Assembly (NCBI GenBank): GCA_050694215.1
Contig: JBOGXB010000008.1
Location: forward strand, 1 to 45,017
Direction of reading: 5' to 3'
From: JBOGXB01 sp050694215
Lineage (GTDB): Bacteria > Actinomycetota > CADDZG01 > WHSQ01
DNA length: 45,017 nucleotides
The notes under the pieces are model-generated. The model ran no database searches. It was not told where the DNA came from and was given only the letters and a program-made list of their open reading frames with translations. Position 1 is the stretch's first letter, and each line of letters starts with the position of its first letter. The position numbers and the translations under genes were made by a program. Shown piece after piece: positions 34,153 through 43,263 of this stretch.

Positions 34153-36627
34153 CTATGGGGACGAGATGCTCCAGGCTGTGAGGCTCCCATCCGGCGTGAA
34201 CGTAAGAGTCGCAGTTCGCTCGCCGGTCATGCAGTAGCCGAAGCTCGCACCCGTTCGAGAGGAAGGCTGGCCCAGGGCGGACAGCACTTGCTCGGGACTC
34301 ATGCCCGTCTCGAGCTCGCCGAGGCGCTCATCGGTGAGATCATCGACGTCGATCCGGCAGGCGTCCGGAGCGATGCCGATCGCGCGCTCCCACGTCTGCA
34401 GGTACGCCTCCGGGCCCCGTGCCATGTCCTCGATGATCTCGTCTCCGGCCTGACGGCGCAGATCCTCGATCCAGTCCGGGTACAGGCCGTAGTGCGCGAC
34501 GCCATCGGTGTTGATGTCGTACGGGCGCGTGCCGCTCTGCTGCTGATCGATAGCGACGCCGCCGAACCCGGTGAACGGATACGACACCGGGTTCTCGGCA
34601 TCCGCACCGCGCGGGTTGCCCTGGGCGCTGAACCCGTTTACATCAGAGCCGAAGCCGAAGCCGAAGTAGAAGCGCTCGTCGGCCCAGGCCTTGTGCTTCT
34701 CCCACTTCTCGACGAAGCCGGCGGAGTCGCCGGCGTGAGGGGTGACGACCCCGCCCTGCTCGTAGATGCGCGGGTAGATCGTGTCGTCGGCCCAACCGTG
34801 GCTCGACACGAGCCCGGAGTAGCCGAGCGACTCGGTCAGGTCGAGACCCTGGGTACGGGCGCGCGCGCTCATGTGGTCGGGGTCGAAGATCATGCCGCGC
34901 TCGGCCATCTCCCGGATCATCTTCTCGCCGAGGGGACTCAGGCCGAGCACGTTGCAGTGCGGACCCTCCGGATACACCGGTGCCGCACCAGATTTTCCGG
35001 CTACCGCAAGGATCGCGCCGAAGATCGAGTCCCGGTCCGAGAGCTCCCCGGGAGCGGGCGAGTCATCGTGGAGATTGAGCTGCTGCTTGTCGTGTGCATG
35101 GCCGTCGTGCTCGTCGCACGTCTCGAAGCGCCAGAACCGGCCCGTCTCGCCGAAGTTACCCGCATTGACGACGGGCCCGGTCGACCCGCTATCTCCAGTC
35201 ACGCCCGAGAGGGCGTTGTCGAACTTGTTGACCAGCTCCATCTGCCTCACGCCAAGGTCGTAGACCTCTTGGAGGCGCTCGTCGATGTCGTCTAGATCGC
35301 ACTTGGGCATATCGAGGGTGAGCCCGCAGTCGAGGGGCACCGACACCTCGATGCCGAGCACGACAGCAAGCTTGCCCTCGTTGATGACCCGGCGCGCCTC
35401 GAAGGGATCGGTAACGATACGGAACCAGCCCTCGCCGGGGCCGCCGCTCTGGGCATCGATGTAGCGCTCCAATTCTCGGAGGCGCTGGGCCTGCAGGCGC
35501 ACTCCGTCCATCTCGTTGCAGCTGTTGCGCTTGAACGGATAGGCCCTGCAGAGTTGGCCATTGTCGACGAGCAGGTTGGTGAACATCCGAAGGCCCCCGC
35601 GCCAGGCGCGCTCGAGCCACTTGTAATAGACCTGCTCGTGGGTGAGAGAGCCGGGGCGCGGCCACCCCTCGAAGGTCGGCCACCCGTCGGTGTGGTGTCC
35701 GGTGACGGGGTCCCCGCCGCTCAGCACCGCCTCCAGGGCGGCTCCGTGACCCCCCGGCTCGTGGTCCGGGCAATCGACCAGCGCGTGGGTGACCCCGAAG
35801 CGGTGCCAGGGGCGCCCGCAGCGGACGCGGCCCCCGATGAACTCGAAGGCCATCATGTGCAGGTGGGCGTCCAGGAAGCCGCGCACCTCCTGGAATGAGC
35901 TCTCGCCGCCGAGGACCGGACCCTCGACGTTGATCTCGATCTCGGGGAACGAGGCGCAGCCGTCGGTGAGCTCGAGAGCGAAGGGACTCCCGGCGTCCGC
36001 CGCGACTAGCATCAGCCTGTCCTCGTCGTCCGTGGCCAGCGCCTGACTCGTCTCCGGGAGCACGATCGAGAAGCCACCGTCACGGGCGCCGTCGATCTCC
36101 CAGTCGGCGAGGTTGCTCGGCGCGTCGTCCGCGACGACCGATGCACCCCTGCCCGTTGCCTCGTTCACCGGGCTCCTGGCGACTTCATCCGCCGCCTTGT
36201 CGGTCTGCTCGAGCGCCAGCCCACCCGCGGTTGCACCCGGGGTCGAGCGTGTGACCGCGTACGCGGCTTCACCGGCAAGCCCTTCGCTCGCCGCGAGGAA
36301 GTCCTCGGAGGAACCGAACAGCAGGTAGCGGCCCAGGTCGGTGGCCTGGAAATGGAACGGCTCGGCGCTCTCGAGGCTCGTCCCTTTGGCCGCGAAGCTC
36401 GCGCCCTCGCGTATCACGTACCCGCCGGCGGCGGAGCGGATCGCGTAGCAGCCACCGGCCATCGCATAGCGGTCTTCAGGCGTCTGTGCGCGCGGCCGGT
36501 CGAGCAGGCCCTGGGCGGCCCCGGTCCACTCCGGGCGGGCCGTCGCGCCGCCCGGGCTCATGGCGATCATCACCATCAACACCGCGCCGGCCACGATCAG
36601 GTACGAGATACGTGGCCGCCGGTGCAC
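34153..36627 (-). CDS. Large exported metal-dependent hydrolase-like protein (M19/amidohydrolase type)
   Basis: An 824-residue secreted protein. Residues 1-30 form a signal peptide (VAGAVLMVMIAM, ending GGATA). Residues about 53-225 look like a beta-trefoil/fascin-like module (YAIRSAAGGYVIREG, FHFQATDLGRYLLFGS). The catalytic part begins at FLDAHLHMM (H255/H257) and continues with FDPDHMSARA, SSHGWAD and FGFGSDVNG, a TIM-barrel metal-hydrolase pattern related to membrane dipeptidases. The last 55 residues (GMSPEQVLSALGQPSS, LTFTPDGSLTAWS) resemble the SmpA/BamE-like fold. GTG 36627 follows GGCGGGGGTGATC. The substrate is unknown; the domain order is seen, the chemistry inferred. Confidence 0.7.
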   Translation of the reverse strand: MHRRPRISYLIVAGAVLMVMIAMSPGGATARPEWTGAAQGLLDRPRAQTPEDRYAMAGGCYAIRSAAGGYVIREGASFAAKGTSLESAEPFHFQATDLGRYLLFGSSEDFLAASEGLAGEAAYAVTRSTPGATAGGLALEQTDKAADEVARSPVNEATGRGASVVADDAPSNLADWEIDGARDGGFSIVLPETSQALATDDEDRLMLVAADAGSPFALELTDGCASFPEIEINVEGPVLGGESSFQEVRGFLDAHLHMMAFEFIGGRVRCGRPWHRFGVTHALVDCPDHEPGGHGAALEAVLSGGDPVTGHHTDGWPTFEGWPRPGSLTHEQVYYKWLERAWRGGLRMFTNLLVDNGQLCRAYPFKRNSCNEMDGVRLQAQRLRELERYIDAQSGGPGEGWFRIVTDPFEARRVINEGKLAVVLGIEVSVPLDCGLTLDMPKCDLDDIDERLQEVYDLGVRQMELVNKFDNALSGVTGDSGSTGPVVNAGNFGETGRFWRFETCDEHDGHAHDKQQLNLHDDSPAPGELSDRDSIFGAILAVAGKSGAAPVYPEGPHCNVLGLSPLGEKMIREMAERGMIFDPDHMSARARTQGLDLTESLGYSGLVSSHGWADDTIYPRIYEQGGVVTPHAGDSAGFVEKWEKHKAWADERFYFGFGFGSDVNGFSAQGNPRGADAENPVSYPFTGFGGVAIDQQQSGTRPYDINTDGVAHYGLYPDWIEDLRRQAGDEIIEDMARGPEAYLQTWERAIGIAPDACRIDVDDLTDERLGELETGMSPEQVLSALGQPSSRTGASFGYCMTGERTATLTFTPDGSLTAWSISSP

Positions 36628-36708
36628 GGTTGATCACCCCCGCCTTTTGGTCTCCAGGACAGAGCAAGGCTCGCACCTCGAATTTCGGCGGCCGGGTTGG
36701 AAGTCCTT

Positions 36709-36810
36709 CTAGGACGGGCGATCCCCGCCCGCCGAAGGCAGTGTCGCAGCCGCCGGAGTGGCCATCCCTAACACGAGCAGGATGACGGCGACGATCCCGA
36801 GGAACCTCAT
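36709..36810 (-). CDS. 33-residue putative exported peptide
   Basis: ATG 36810 opens a 33-residue frame that is almost entirely a signal sequence: MRFLGIVAVILLVLGMATP, then AAATLPSAGGDRPS and a stop. If cleaved after the Ala-rich site, only about ten residues would be left. AAAGGAGAAG lies upstream, and the ATG overlaps the stop of the preceding small frame as ATGA. It sits 81 bp upstream of the start of the exported hydrolase gene on the same strand. It may be a leader-type peptide, a tiny secreted product or the remnant of a truncated gene. I recognise no family. Confidence 0.4.
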   Translation of the reverse strand: MRFLGIVAVILLVLGMATPAAATLPSAGGDRPS

Positions 36811-36893
36811 TCGTCGGCCACTTCTCCTTTGAGCAATGATTCGAGTTGCTGCAGGGCCGCGGTTACCTGCGCGGGGTCGCTTCGTGCACGCAT
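36807..36893 (-). CDS. Short acidic/helical ORF, start uncertain
   Basis: A frame ending at TGA 36807-36809, overlapping the next ATG as ATGA, reads MRARSDPAQVTAALQQLESL then LKGEVADE (28 residues) from ATG 36893. The frame is open further up, to about 36955, and gives a natural-looking stretch (TPIDELYGEIEQLM), but no usual start codon is available there. Either the start is unusual or the 5' part has decayed. The rest of the 36894-37038 gap shows nothing recognisable. No function is proposed. Confidence 0.3.
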   Translation of the reverse strand: MRARSDPAQVTAALQQLESLLKGEVADE

Positions 36894-37038
36894 CAGTTGC
36901 TCGATCTCGCCGTAGAGCTCGTCGATTGGTGTGACCTGGGAGGGAAAGAGAGAGCCTTCTAGAGCGACTCAACTGACCGAACCGGCGACCTCGTCTCGGC
37001 AAGGTCGTGACGAGCAGTCTCGCCACCCTGCCCTTTCG

Positions 37039-38157
37039 TCAACCCCATACCTCTTGCGCCACCTCAACTATGAGGCGAAGTTTGGCGACCTGCTCGTCGT
37101 AGGTGAGCTGATTGCCCTCGACGGTGGACGAGAAGCCGCACTGCGGCGACAGGCACAGCATGTCGAGGTCCACGTATCTGCTTGCTTCCTCGATGCGGCG
37201 CTTGAGGTCGTCCTTCTTCTCGAGCGCCCCGCGCTTGGTCGTGACCAGGCCGAGTACGACCATCTTGTCCTTGGGCACGAACCGCAGCGGTTCGAACGTG
37301 CCTGAACGTGCATCGTCGTACTCGAGAAAGAAACCGTCGACCGCGAGCTCACCGAACAGCGCCTCCGCGACGAAGTCGTACCCGCCTTCGGCTACCCACG
37401 AGGAGCGAAAGTTTCCGCGGCAAGAGTGCGTCGTGATCGTCATGCCCGCCGGCTTGTCCTCTATGGCAGCGTTGATCTGTTTGATATAGCGAAGATGCTG
37501 ATGCTCGGCGTCCTCCCCCAAAGATGTGAGTTGCTCACGCTGGCGGGGGTCGTTGAGGTAGGCGAGACTCGTATCGTCGAACTGCAGGTAGGTACAGCCA
37601 AGCTCCCAGAGGCGGCGGACCTCCTCTGCGTAGGTGGCGGAGAGGTCGGCCCAGAACGCTTCGATGTGGGGGTAGACGTTGGGATCGAGCGCCGCCCGGC
37701 CGCCGCGATAGTGGACCATGCTCGGCGAGGGAATCGTCAGCTTCGGCGTCACCGAGGTCACGGTCGACTTGAGAAACTCAAAGGCGTCGCCGAAGATCGT
37801 GTGCTCCAGGCCGATCTTGCCGTCGACGTGAAGCGCCGCGGGCGTGAACTCGATCGTGCCCGACTCATTGCGGAACTCGACCTTGAGGTTACCTGGCGCC
37901 TGGCTGACCCCTCCGAGCTGATAGATGAAGTCCATGTGCCAAGACGCCCGACGGAACTCTCCGTCGGTCGCCGACTGGAGGCCGACCTCCTCCTGCATCT
38001 TGACGGCGTCCTGGATGCCGGCGTCCTCGACGGCCTCGAGCTCTTCGTCTGAAAGCCGGCCGGCGGCGTGCTCCTCTCGCGCCTTCAGCAGCTTTTGGGG
38101 GCGCAACAGGCTGCCGACGTGGTCGGCTCGGAACGGCGGTTTCGTGCGAGCGCTCAT
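37039..38157 (-). CDS. MetE C-terminal-domain-like methyltransferase (YxjG family)
   Basis: A 372-residue protein corresponding to the catalytic C-terminal barrel of cobalamin-independent methionine synthase, without the N-terminal domain. Zinc-ligand candidates are present: His and Cys in THSCRGNF, Glu in FFLEYDD and Cys in LSPQCGFSS. The start PFRADHVGSLLRP is typical. Such short MetE relatives transfer methyl groups to thiols, but the physiological donor and acceptor vary and are unknown here. ATG 38157 follows GGGGGAGG by 5 nt; an adjacent ATG at 38160 is possible. It is divergent from the beta-helix gene. Confidence 0.88.
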   Translation of the reverse strand: MSARTKPPFRADHVGSLLRPQKLLKAREEHAAGRLSDEELEAVEDAGIQDAVKMQEEVGLQSATDGEFRRASWHMDFIYQLGGVSQAPGNLKVEFRNESGTIEFTPAALHVDGKIGLEHTIFGDAFEFLKSTVTSVTPKLTIPSPSMVHYRGGRAALDPNVYPHIEAFWADLSATYAEEVRRLWELGCTYLQFDDTSLAYLNDPRQREQLTSLGEDAEHQHLRYIKQINAAIEDKPAGMTITTHSCRGNFRSSWVAEGGYDFVAEALFGELAVDGFFLEYDDARSGTFEPLRFVPKDKMVVLGLVTTKRGALEKKDDLKRRIEEASRYVDLDMLCLSPQCGFSSTVEGNQLTYDEQVAKLRLIVEVAQEVWG

Positions 38158-38367
38158 CATTGCCTCCCCCTCTTCCATTCATTCCGGCGCATCCCACTAG
38201 TCACATTAGCGCGAGGCCCAATGACTCAGGGGCGGGTAACCAGGGGGTGTTCACGTCCGCGGCCCAACGCCGGCTCGACGGTTCATCCGTTCCGAAGCTC
38301 TCAAAAGCAGGAGTCGGGCCCCCGCGCAGCGAAATCGATGACTGGATCCGAAGAAAGGGCCGTCCGA

Positions 38368-39876
38368 ATGCGTCGCACACTCATCCTCTTCACCGCCCTG
38401 CTGATGCTCCTGCCGGGGCAGGCTGCTCTGGCACACAAGGAGCGCCCGACACAGTCGCCGCCTCGAGTGGGATCGGTGCCAGATCAGAACCGGGTACCGA
38501 CACAAACCCTCGACGTCTGCAAGACGGGGGAATGCCCCTACGAGCACATCCAGGCCGCTGTTAACGACGCCGGCGACGGCGCGCTCATCCGCATCTGGCC
38601 GGGGACATATCACGAGGAACCGAGCCTCGCGGCTCCGGACCTGCCACCCGACAGTGCGGACGGCACGTACTCCTACGAGTTCCAACTGCAGAACTCGAAC
38701 GCGCAGAACCTCATCGCGATCGTCGGTAAGAAGAACATAACGCTGCGCGGCATGGGACAGAACCCTCGCGACGTCGTGATCGATGGCGCGTTCAAGAAGC
38801 ATGTCGTGATCCGAGGGGATCGCTCGGACGGCATCATCATCGAGAACCTCTCGGTATGGCACGGGCATGAGCACGGCGTCTACATCCTCGACACGAGCGG
38901 CTTGCTCATCGACCGCGTGCACTCCGGGTACAGCACCGACTATCCATTCTTGACGTTCGCGAACGACCACGGGCTCATGAAGAACTGCGAGGCGTTCGGG
39001 GGTGGCGATGGAGGTCTCTACCCCGGGGGATCCGCAGAGACGCCGGGGCGGTTCTCGATGGAGATCACCGGTTGCCGCTCGTACCACAACGTTCTCGGCT
39101 ACTCGGGAACTCAGGGCAACCACGTCTGGGTGCACGACAATGAGTTCTTCGACAATGCCGTCGGGCTCGTATCCGACTCCGAGACCGATCACCCCAACTA
39201 CCCGCAGAACAAACTCGTCTTCGAGAGGAACCTGGTCCACGACAACAACTTCAACCCGTACCTGACGACGTCCGACGTCAAGGCGACGGTGTTTGCCGAT
39301 TTCGCCTACATTCCCGTCGGCACCGGCGTCTTCCTCCTCAGCGGGAACGAGAACACCGTTCAGAGCAACCAGTTCTGGGGCAACGATCGCTTCGGTCTCT
39401 GGTTGGGGTCGGGTTACGGATTGGTCCTCGCCCCCACCGGTCCGGTGACGACCGGTGAGCCGTTCGCGCCTCCATGGATGAGCTCGAAGAACCGCGTCCT
39501 GAACAACTTCTTCAACTCATCGAACGGCGACGCGCCCAACGGGATCGACATCGCATGGGATGGGCTCGGAGAGGGAACATGCTTCGAGGAGAACTGGCGA
39601 GGCGAAGACGTTCCGGCGACTACCGACGCAGCGTTCTTGCCTCCGTGCAATGTTCCCGTCAACGACCAACCGATGCCGACGACGCTGGCGGTCCCCACCG
39701 CGTCGAACATCGTCGCCCAAGCCAGCCTGGTCATCGTCGAAGGAGAACCGATCTGCTTCCGGATGGGCACGTGCGAGTGGGGTCCGGGACCCGCGCCCGA
39801 GAACGCGCGTAACCTCCCGGAGGGATATCGGCCTCCTCCCGACCCGACTCCGTGCGGGCCGAGCACCTGTCCCTAG
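38368..39876 (+). CDS. Secreted right-handed parallel beta-helix protein
   Basis: A 502-residue exported protein with a signal peptide (RTLILFTALLMLLPGQAALA, 3-22) and a body of parallel beta-helix repeats. The repeats include rungs such as KKNITLRGMGQ, RSDGIIIENLSVWHGHEHGV, NHVWVHDNEFFDNAVG and GNENTVQSNQFWGNDRFG. The family covers pectate-lyase-like and other polysaccharide-acting or cell-surface proteins; no catalytic residues can be assigned. The C-terminal 60 residues are Pro-rich (PGPAPENARN, PPPDPTP). The ORF is open upstream to 38068, but the signal peptide fixes the start near ATG 38368 (or ATG 38338). A hairpin terminator follows at 39939. Confidence 0.82.
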   Translation: MRRTLILFTALLMLLPGQAALAHKERPTQSPPRVGSVPDQNRVPTQTLDVCKTGECPYEHIQAAVNDAGDGALIRIWPGTYHEEPSLAAPDLPPDSADGTYSYEFQLQNSNAQNLIAIVGKKNITLRGMGQNPRDVVIDGAFKKHVVIRGDRSDGIIIENLSVWHGHEHGVYILDTSGLLIDRVHSGYSTDYPFLTFANDHGLMKNCEAFGGGDGGLYPGGSAETPGRFSMEITGCRSYHNVLGYSGTQGNHVWVHDNEFFDNAVGLVSDSETDHPNYPQNKLVFERNLVHDNNFNPYLTTSDVKATVFADFAYIPVGTGVFLLSGNENTVQSNQFWGNDRFGLWLGSGYGLVLAPTGPVTTGEPFAPPWMSSKNRVLNNFFNSSNGDAPNGIDIAWDGLGEGTCFEENWRGEDVPATTDAAFLPPCNVPVNDQPMPTTLAVPTASNIVAQASLVIVEGEPICFRMGTCEWGPGPAPENARNLPEGYRPPPDPTPCGPSTCP

Positions 39877-39938
39877 GACCCGCTTTACTACGCAGGACGT
39901 TCTGAGGTCCACCGCTCCCGCACGCGCATAGACGGACT

Positions 39939-39969
39939 CGGCATTTCCCGTACAGCCTTGGAAATGCCG
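39939..39969 (+). terminator. Hairpin terminator after the beta-helix gene
   Basis: CGGCATTTCC (39939-39948) and GGAAATGCCG (39960-39969) form a perfect 10-bp stem with an 11-nt loop, 62 bp after the stop codon. Only three T residues follow, so it is a weak intrinsic terminator or a 3'-end stabilising hairpin. It separates the beta-helix gene from the quinone oxidoreductase gene. Confidence 0.6.
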
Positions 39970-40022
39970 TTTACTGCAGAGCGTTTGACCCCTCAGGGAT
40001 AACTCGGTGAGAAGGAGATGGC

Positions 40023-40988
40023 ATGCAGACGGTGGTCGTGACTCGGACCGGTGGCCCGGAGGTGCTGGAGGTGCGCGATGAGCCTGCGGCGGAAGCGGAC
40101 GCGGGCCAGCTGCTCGTCGATGTTGAAGCGGCCGGCGTGAACTACCGCGACATCTACGAGCGTGAAGGGGGTTACGGCGGAACGCCGCCTTTCGTCGCAG
40201 GTGTTGAAGGCGCCGGGACGGTCGCAGCCGTGGGCGAGGGTGTCACGGAATTCGCGGTCACCGATCGCGTCGCGTGGAGTGCGGGTCCGGGAAGCTACGC
40301 CGAGCAGGTGGCCGTCGAGGCGGCCCGAGCGGTGCCCGTGCCCGATGGCATCTCGAGCGAGCTTGCGGCCGCCGCCCTTCTCCAGGGTATGACCGCGCAA
40401 TACCTGGCGACGAGCGCGTATCCGGTGCAACCCAACGACGAGGTGCTCGTTCATGCGGCCGCCGGCGGTGTCGGCTTGCTCCTCACCCAGATCGTGAAGC
40501 TGCGCGGTGGACACGTCATCGGCACTACGTCCACCACCGACAAGGCGCAGCTCGCTCGGGGCGCCGGCGCAGACGAGGTGATCGACTACGAAGGATTCGC
40601 CGAACGCGTGCGCGAGCTCACCGGTGGCGAAGGGGCAGCCGTCGTCTACGACGGCGTCGGGAAGGCCACGTTCGACGAGAGCCTGGCTTCGCTTCGGCCG
40701 CGCGGCTACATGATTCTCTTCGGCGCGGCGAGCGGGGCCGTGCCTCCGGTCGAGCCAATGCGGCTCGAAGGCGGCGGTTCGCTCTTTCTTTCTCGACCCT
40801 CGCTCCGGCACTACACGGCAAGGCGTGAGGAGCTCCTCGAGCGCGCTGCCGAGGTCTTCGGCTGGATCGCGGATGGCAAGCTCGACGTGCGCATCGGCGG
40901 GCGCTACCCGCTCGACCAGGCGCGTCGGGCACACGAAGACCTTGCCGGCCGGAAGACAACCGGGAAGCTGCTTCTTCTGCCGGGTTGA
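40023..40988 (+). CDS. NADPH:quinone oxidoreductase (zeta-crystallin/QOR family)
   Basis: A 321-residue medium-chain dehydrogenase without zinc. The N-terminal GroES-like domain has GVNYRDIYEREG, and the nucleotide fold has VLVHAAAGGVGLLLTQIVK near residue 145. The family reduces quinones or reactive enones with NADPH. ATG 40023 follows GAGAAGGAG. It is convergent with the aldehyde dehydrogenase gene (23 bp). Length matches E. coli QorA (327). Confidence 0.92.
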   Translation: MQTVVVTRTGGPEVLEVRDEPAAEADAGQLLVDVEAAGVNYRDIYEREGGYGGTPPFVAGVEGAGTVAAVGEGVTEFAVTDRVAWSAGPGSYAEQVAVEAARAVPVPDGISSELAAAALLQGMTAQYLATSAYPVQPNDEVLVHAAAGGVGLLLTQIVKLRGGHVIGTTSTTDKAQLARGAGADEVIDYEGFAERVRELTGGEGAAVVYDGVGKATFDESLASLRPRGYMILFGAASGAVPPVEPMRLEGGGSLFLSRPSLRHYTARREELLERAAEVFGWIADGKLDVRIGGRYPLDQARRAHEDLAGRKTTGKLLLLPG

Positions 40989-41011
40989 GCAAGTCTCCGG
41001 CCGAGTTGAGG

Positions 41012-42484
41012 TCAGAAGGGGAAAGGACGAGTTCCGCTCTGCACCGTCACCCAGCGCAAATCGGTGAACTCCTCGATGGCGGCCGTTCCTCCGAAGCGCC
41101 CCCATCCACTGTCCTTCACCCCGCCAAACGGCATCTGCGGCTCGTCGTGCACCGGCTGGTCGTTGATGTGCACGATCCCAGCTTCTAGCCGCTCGGCGAG
41201 CGCCAAACCCTTGTCCGCATCTCCGGTAAGGATTCCGGAGGACAGGCCGTACGACGTTGCATTGGCACGGGCGATCGCCTCGTCGGCGTCCCCCACGACC
41301 TCGACCGCCGCCACGGGCCCGAAGGTCTCGACCTGGGCGAATTCGGAATCCTCGGGTACGTCCGTCAGGAGTGTGGCCTGGAAGCAGGGGCCGATCGCCT
41401 CTCCGCCCGCCAGCACCTTGGCGCCCTTCGATACCGCGTCCTTCACGCGCGCCGACACCATCTCCAACGCGTTCTTGTTGATGAGAGGCCCGATGATCGT
41501 GTCGTGCTCTCGCGGGTCGCCGACCTTCAATCCTGCCGTCTTCTTGGCGAGCATGCCGATGAACTCATCGGCGATGGGTTGCTCGACGATGATGCGGCGC
41601 GCGGACATGCAGATCTGTCCTTGGTGCAGGAACGCTCCGAAGGTGGCGGCGTCCACCGAATAATCGATCTCCGCGTCCTCGAGCACGATCAGGGGGTTGT
41701 AACCACCCAATTCGAGAACCACACGTTTGAGGTTGCGTCCGGCGAGCTCTGCCAGCTTTCGGCCGGTGGCCGTCGAGCCCGTGAAATTGATCCTGCGAAC
41801 GTGAGGGTTCTCTGCGAGCTCCTCTCCGATCGGACCGGCTTGCCCGGGGGCGTGGGTCACGGCGTTCAGCACGCCGTCCGGGAGACCGGCCTCTGAGAAG
41901 ATCTCGCCCCACAGCAGCCCACCGACGTAGGGAGACTCCTCCGAAGGCTTCATCACCACGGTGTTCCCGAGAGCCAGTGGAGCCGCGATGGAACGTGCGG
42001 AAAGGATCAGCGCCGCGTTCCACGGCGCGATCGCGCCCACGACACCGACTGGACGGCGCAGGCCCATCGCCATTGCACCGGGCATGTCGGAAGGCAGGAT
42101 CTCGCCGATCGGACTGTACGCGATCCCCGCGGCCTGACGGAACAAGCCGGGCACGAAACCCATCTGGAACATCCCGAAACCGAAGCTGGAGCCGGTCTCG
42201 GCCGCGAGTAGCGCGACCACCTCGTCGCGCCTGCTCTCCAGGACATCGGCCGCGCGCAGGAATATCGCCTGGCGCTCGGCGGGCGGCGTCTTGGACCAGG
42301 CGGGGAAGACGGAGGCCGCGGCTTCGATGGCGGCTCGAGCGTCTTCTCTGGTCCCCGCCGGAACGGTCGCGGTGGCCTCTCCGGTGTACGGATCGAGATC
42401 ATCGAACCTCCCGCCTCCCGATGCCTCGACCCAGTTGCCGCCGATGAACTGGCGGTGCTCGGTCTTCGTTGCCGTCGCACTCAT
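41012..42484 (-). CDS. NAD(P)-dependent aldehyde dehydrogenase
   Basis: A 490-residue aldehyde dehydrogenase. The catalytic Cys lies in HQGQICMSARR and the general-base Glu in VLELGGYNP, with FTGSTATGRKLAE for the coenzyme and ETFGPVAAVEV near the C-terminus. It resembles benzaldehyde/vanillin-type enzymes more than betaine aldehyde dehydrogenase, but the substrate is not certain. The upstream region has TCTCTCC-rich DNA whose complement gives GGAAGGAGAGAGACG before ATG 42484, a strong ribosome site. It lies downstream of the lut genes on the same strand, 137 bp from lutC, so it may be a separate unit. Confidence 0.91.
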   Translation of the reverse strand: MSATATKTEHRQFIGGNWVEASGGGRFDDLDPYTGEATATVPAGTREDARAAIEAAASVFPAWSKTPPAERQAIFLRAADVLESRRDEVVALLAAETGSSFGFGMFQMGFVPGLFRQAAGIAYSPIGEILPSDMPGAMAMGLRRPVGVVGAIAPWNAALILSARSIAAPLALGNTVVMKPSEESPYVGGLLWGEIFSEAGLPDGVLNAVTHAPGQAGPIGEELAENPHVRRINFTGSTATGRKLAELAGRNLKRVVLELGGYNPLIVLEDAEIDYSVDAATFGAFLHQGQICMSARRIIVEQPIADEFIGMLAKKTAGLKVGDPREHDTIIGPLINKNALEMVSARVKDAVSKGAKVLAGGEAIGPCFQATLLTDVPEDSEFAQVETFGPVAAVEVVGDADEAIARANATSYGLSSGILTGDADKGLALAERLEAGIVHINDQPVHDEPQMPFGGVKDSGWGRFGGTAAIEEFTDLRWVTVQSGTRPFPF

Positions 42485-42621
42485 CGTCTCTCTCCTTCCC
42501 CTCTCAAATGCTTCGTGAGCTCACCCCCGAAACTGCCTGCATATCAGCTCGCTTGGATGTGCGCGTAGCTCTCCGGATGCGCGTTCCGGTACTCGGCCCT
42601 TATCCTGCGTGCGCGCTCGCA

Positions 42622-43263
42622 TCACGGGGTCAAGAGGACGTGCAGATGCCGGGGACCATGGACGCCCTCCACCCGGCGGAACTCGATGTCGGAGGTCGCG
42701 GACGGGCCCGATACGAAGGTCAGCGGTCGACGGTCTCGTCGAACCAACTCCCCCAGCCGCTCGATCGCTTCGGGCACCAGCGCAACGACCTGCTCCGACC
42801 GCACCACGCACAGGTGCGTGTCGGGTATCAGGCTCACGGCGCGCCGCCCCGACTCACGGCCTCCATCGAGAACGATGGTTCCCGTCTCCCCGATGGCTAA
42901 GGCACAACCCGTCAGGATCCCGTCGACGCCGTCCAGCTCACCCGAGGTGAGCCCTGCGTCGGGGACGATCTCGATTCCTGCCGCAGGCAGCCAACCCCTT
43001 TCGATCCCGGGGGGCACAACCAGACGACGGACGCCGGCTGCCTCGCAGATACGACGAACGGCCGCCGAGACGGTGTGGCCGTCCACCCGATGCACCTCGG
43101 CCTGGTACTCCTCAACTCGGGCTGCGAAGAGCTCGGCTGGGTCGACATCCTTCGCGGCGACGCGGTACCGGCGCGGCACCTCCACGCCGTCGGGAAGCTC
43201 GTTCGGGGGGACGTCGCGTAGAGCCAGCCGGATCCGGCCCAGCACCACTTCGCGGGAGCTCAC
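42622..43263 (-). CDS. lutC: Lactate utilisation protein C (LUD domain)
   Basis: A 213-residue LUD-domain protein, third component of the LutABC (LldEFG) L-lactate dehydrogenase. Visible family segments are ALAIGETGTIVLDGG, SLIPDTHLCVV, FVSGPSATSDIEF and VHGPRHLHVLLTP at the end. The start is GTG 43263, whose GTGA overlaps the lutB stop by 4 nt; the longer frame to 43593 is antisense-like shadow sequence. The protein probably assists the iron-sulfur subunits in oxidising L-lactate to pyruvate. Confidence 0.92.
   Translation of the reverse strand: MSSREVVLGRIRLALRDVPPNELPDGVEVPRRYRVAAKDVDPAELFAARVEEYQAEVHRVDGHTVSAAVRRICEAAGVRRLVVPPGIERGWLPAAGIEIVPDAGLTSGELDGVDGILTGCALAIGETGTIVLDGGRESGRRAVSLIPDTHLCVVRSEQVVALVPEAIERLGELVRRDRRPLTFVSGPSATSDIEFRRVEGVHGPRHLHVLLTP

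Noticed and set aside
42551..42624. Readthrough of the lutC TGA giving an in-frame extension (ERARRIRAEYRNAHPESYAHI...)
   Set aside because: LutC homologues end at this point and I saw no SECIS-like hairpin after the TGA. The natural-looking extension is probably chance.
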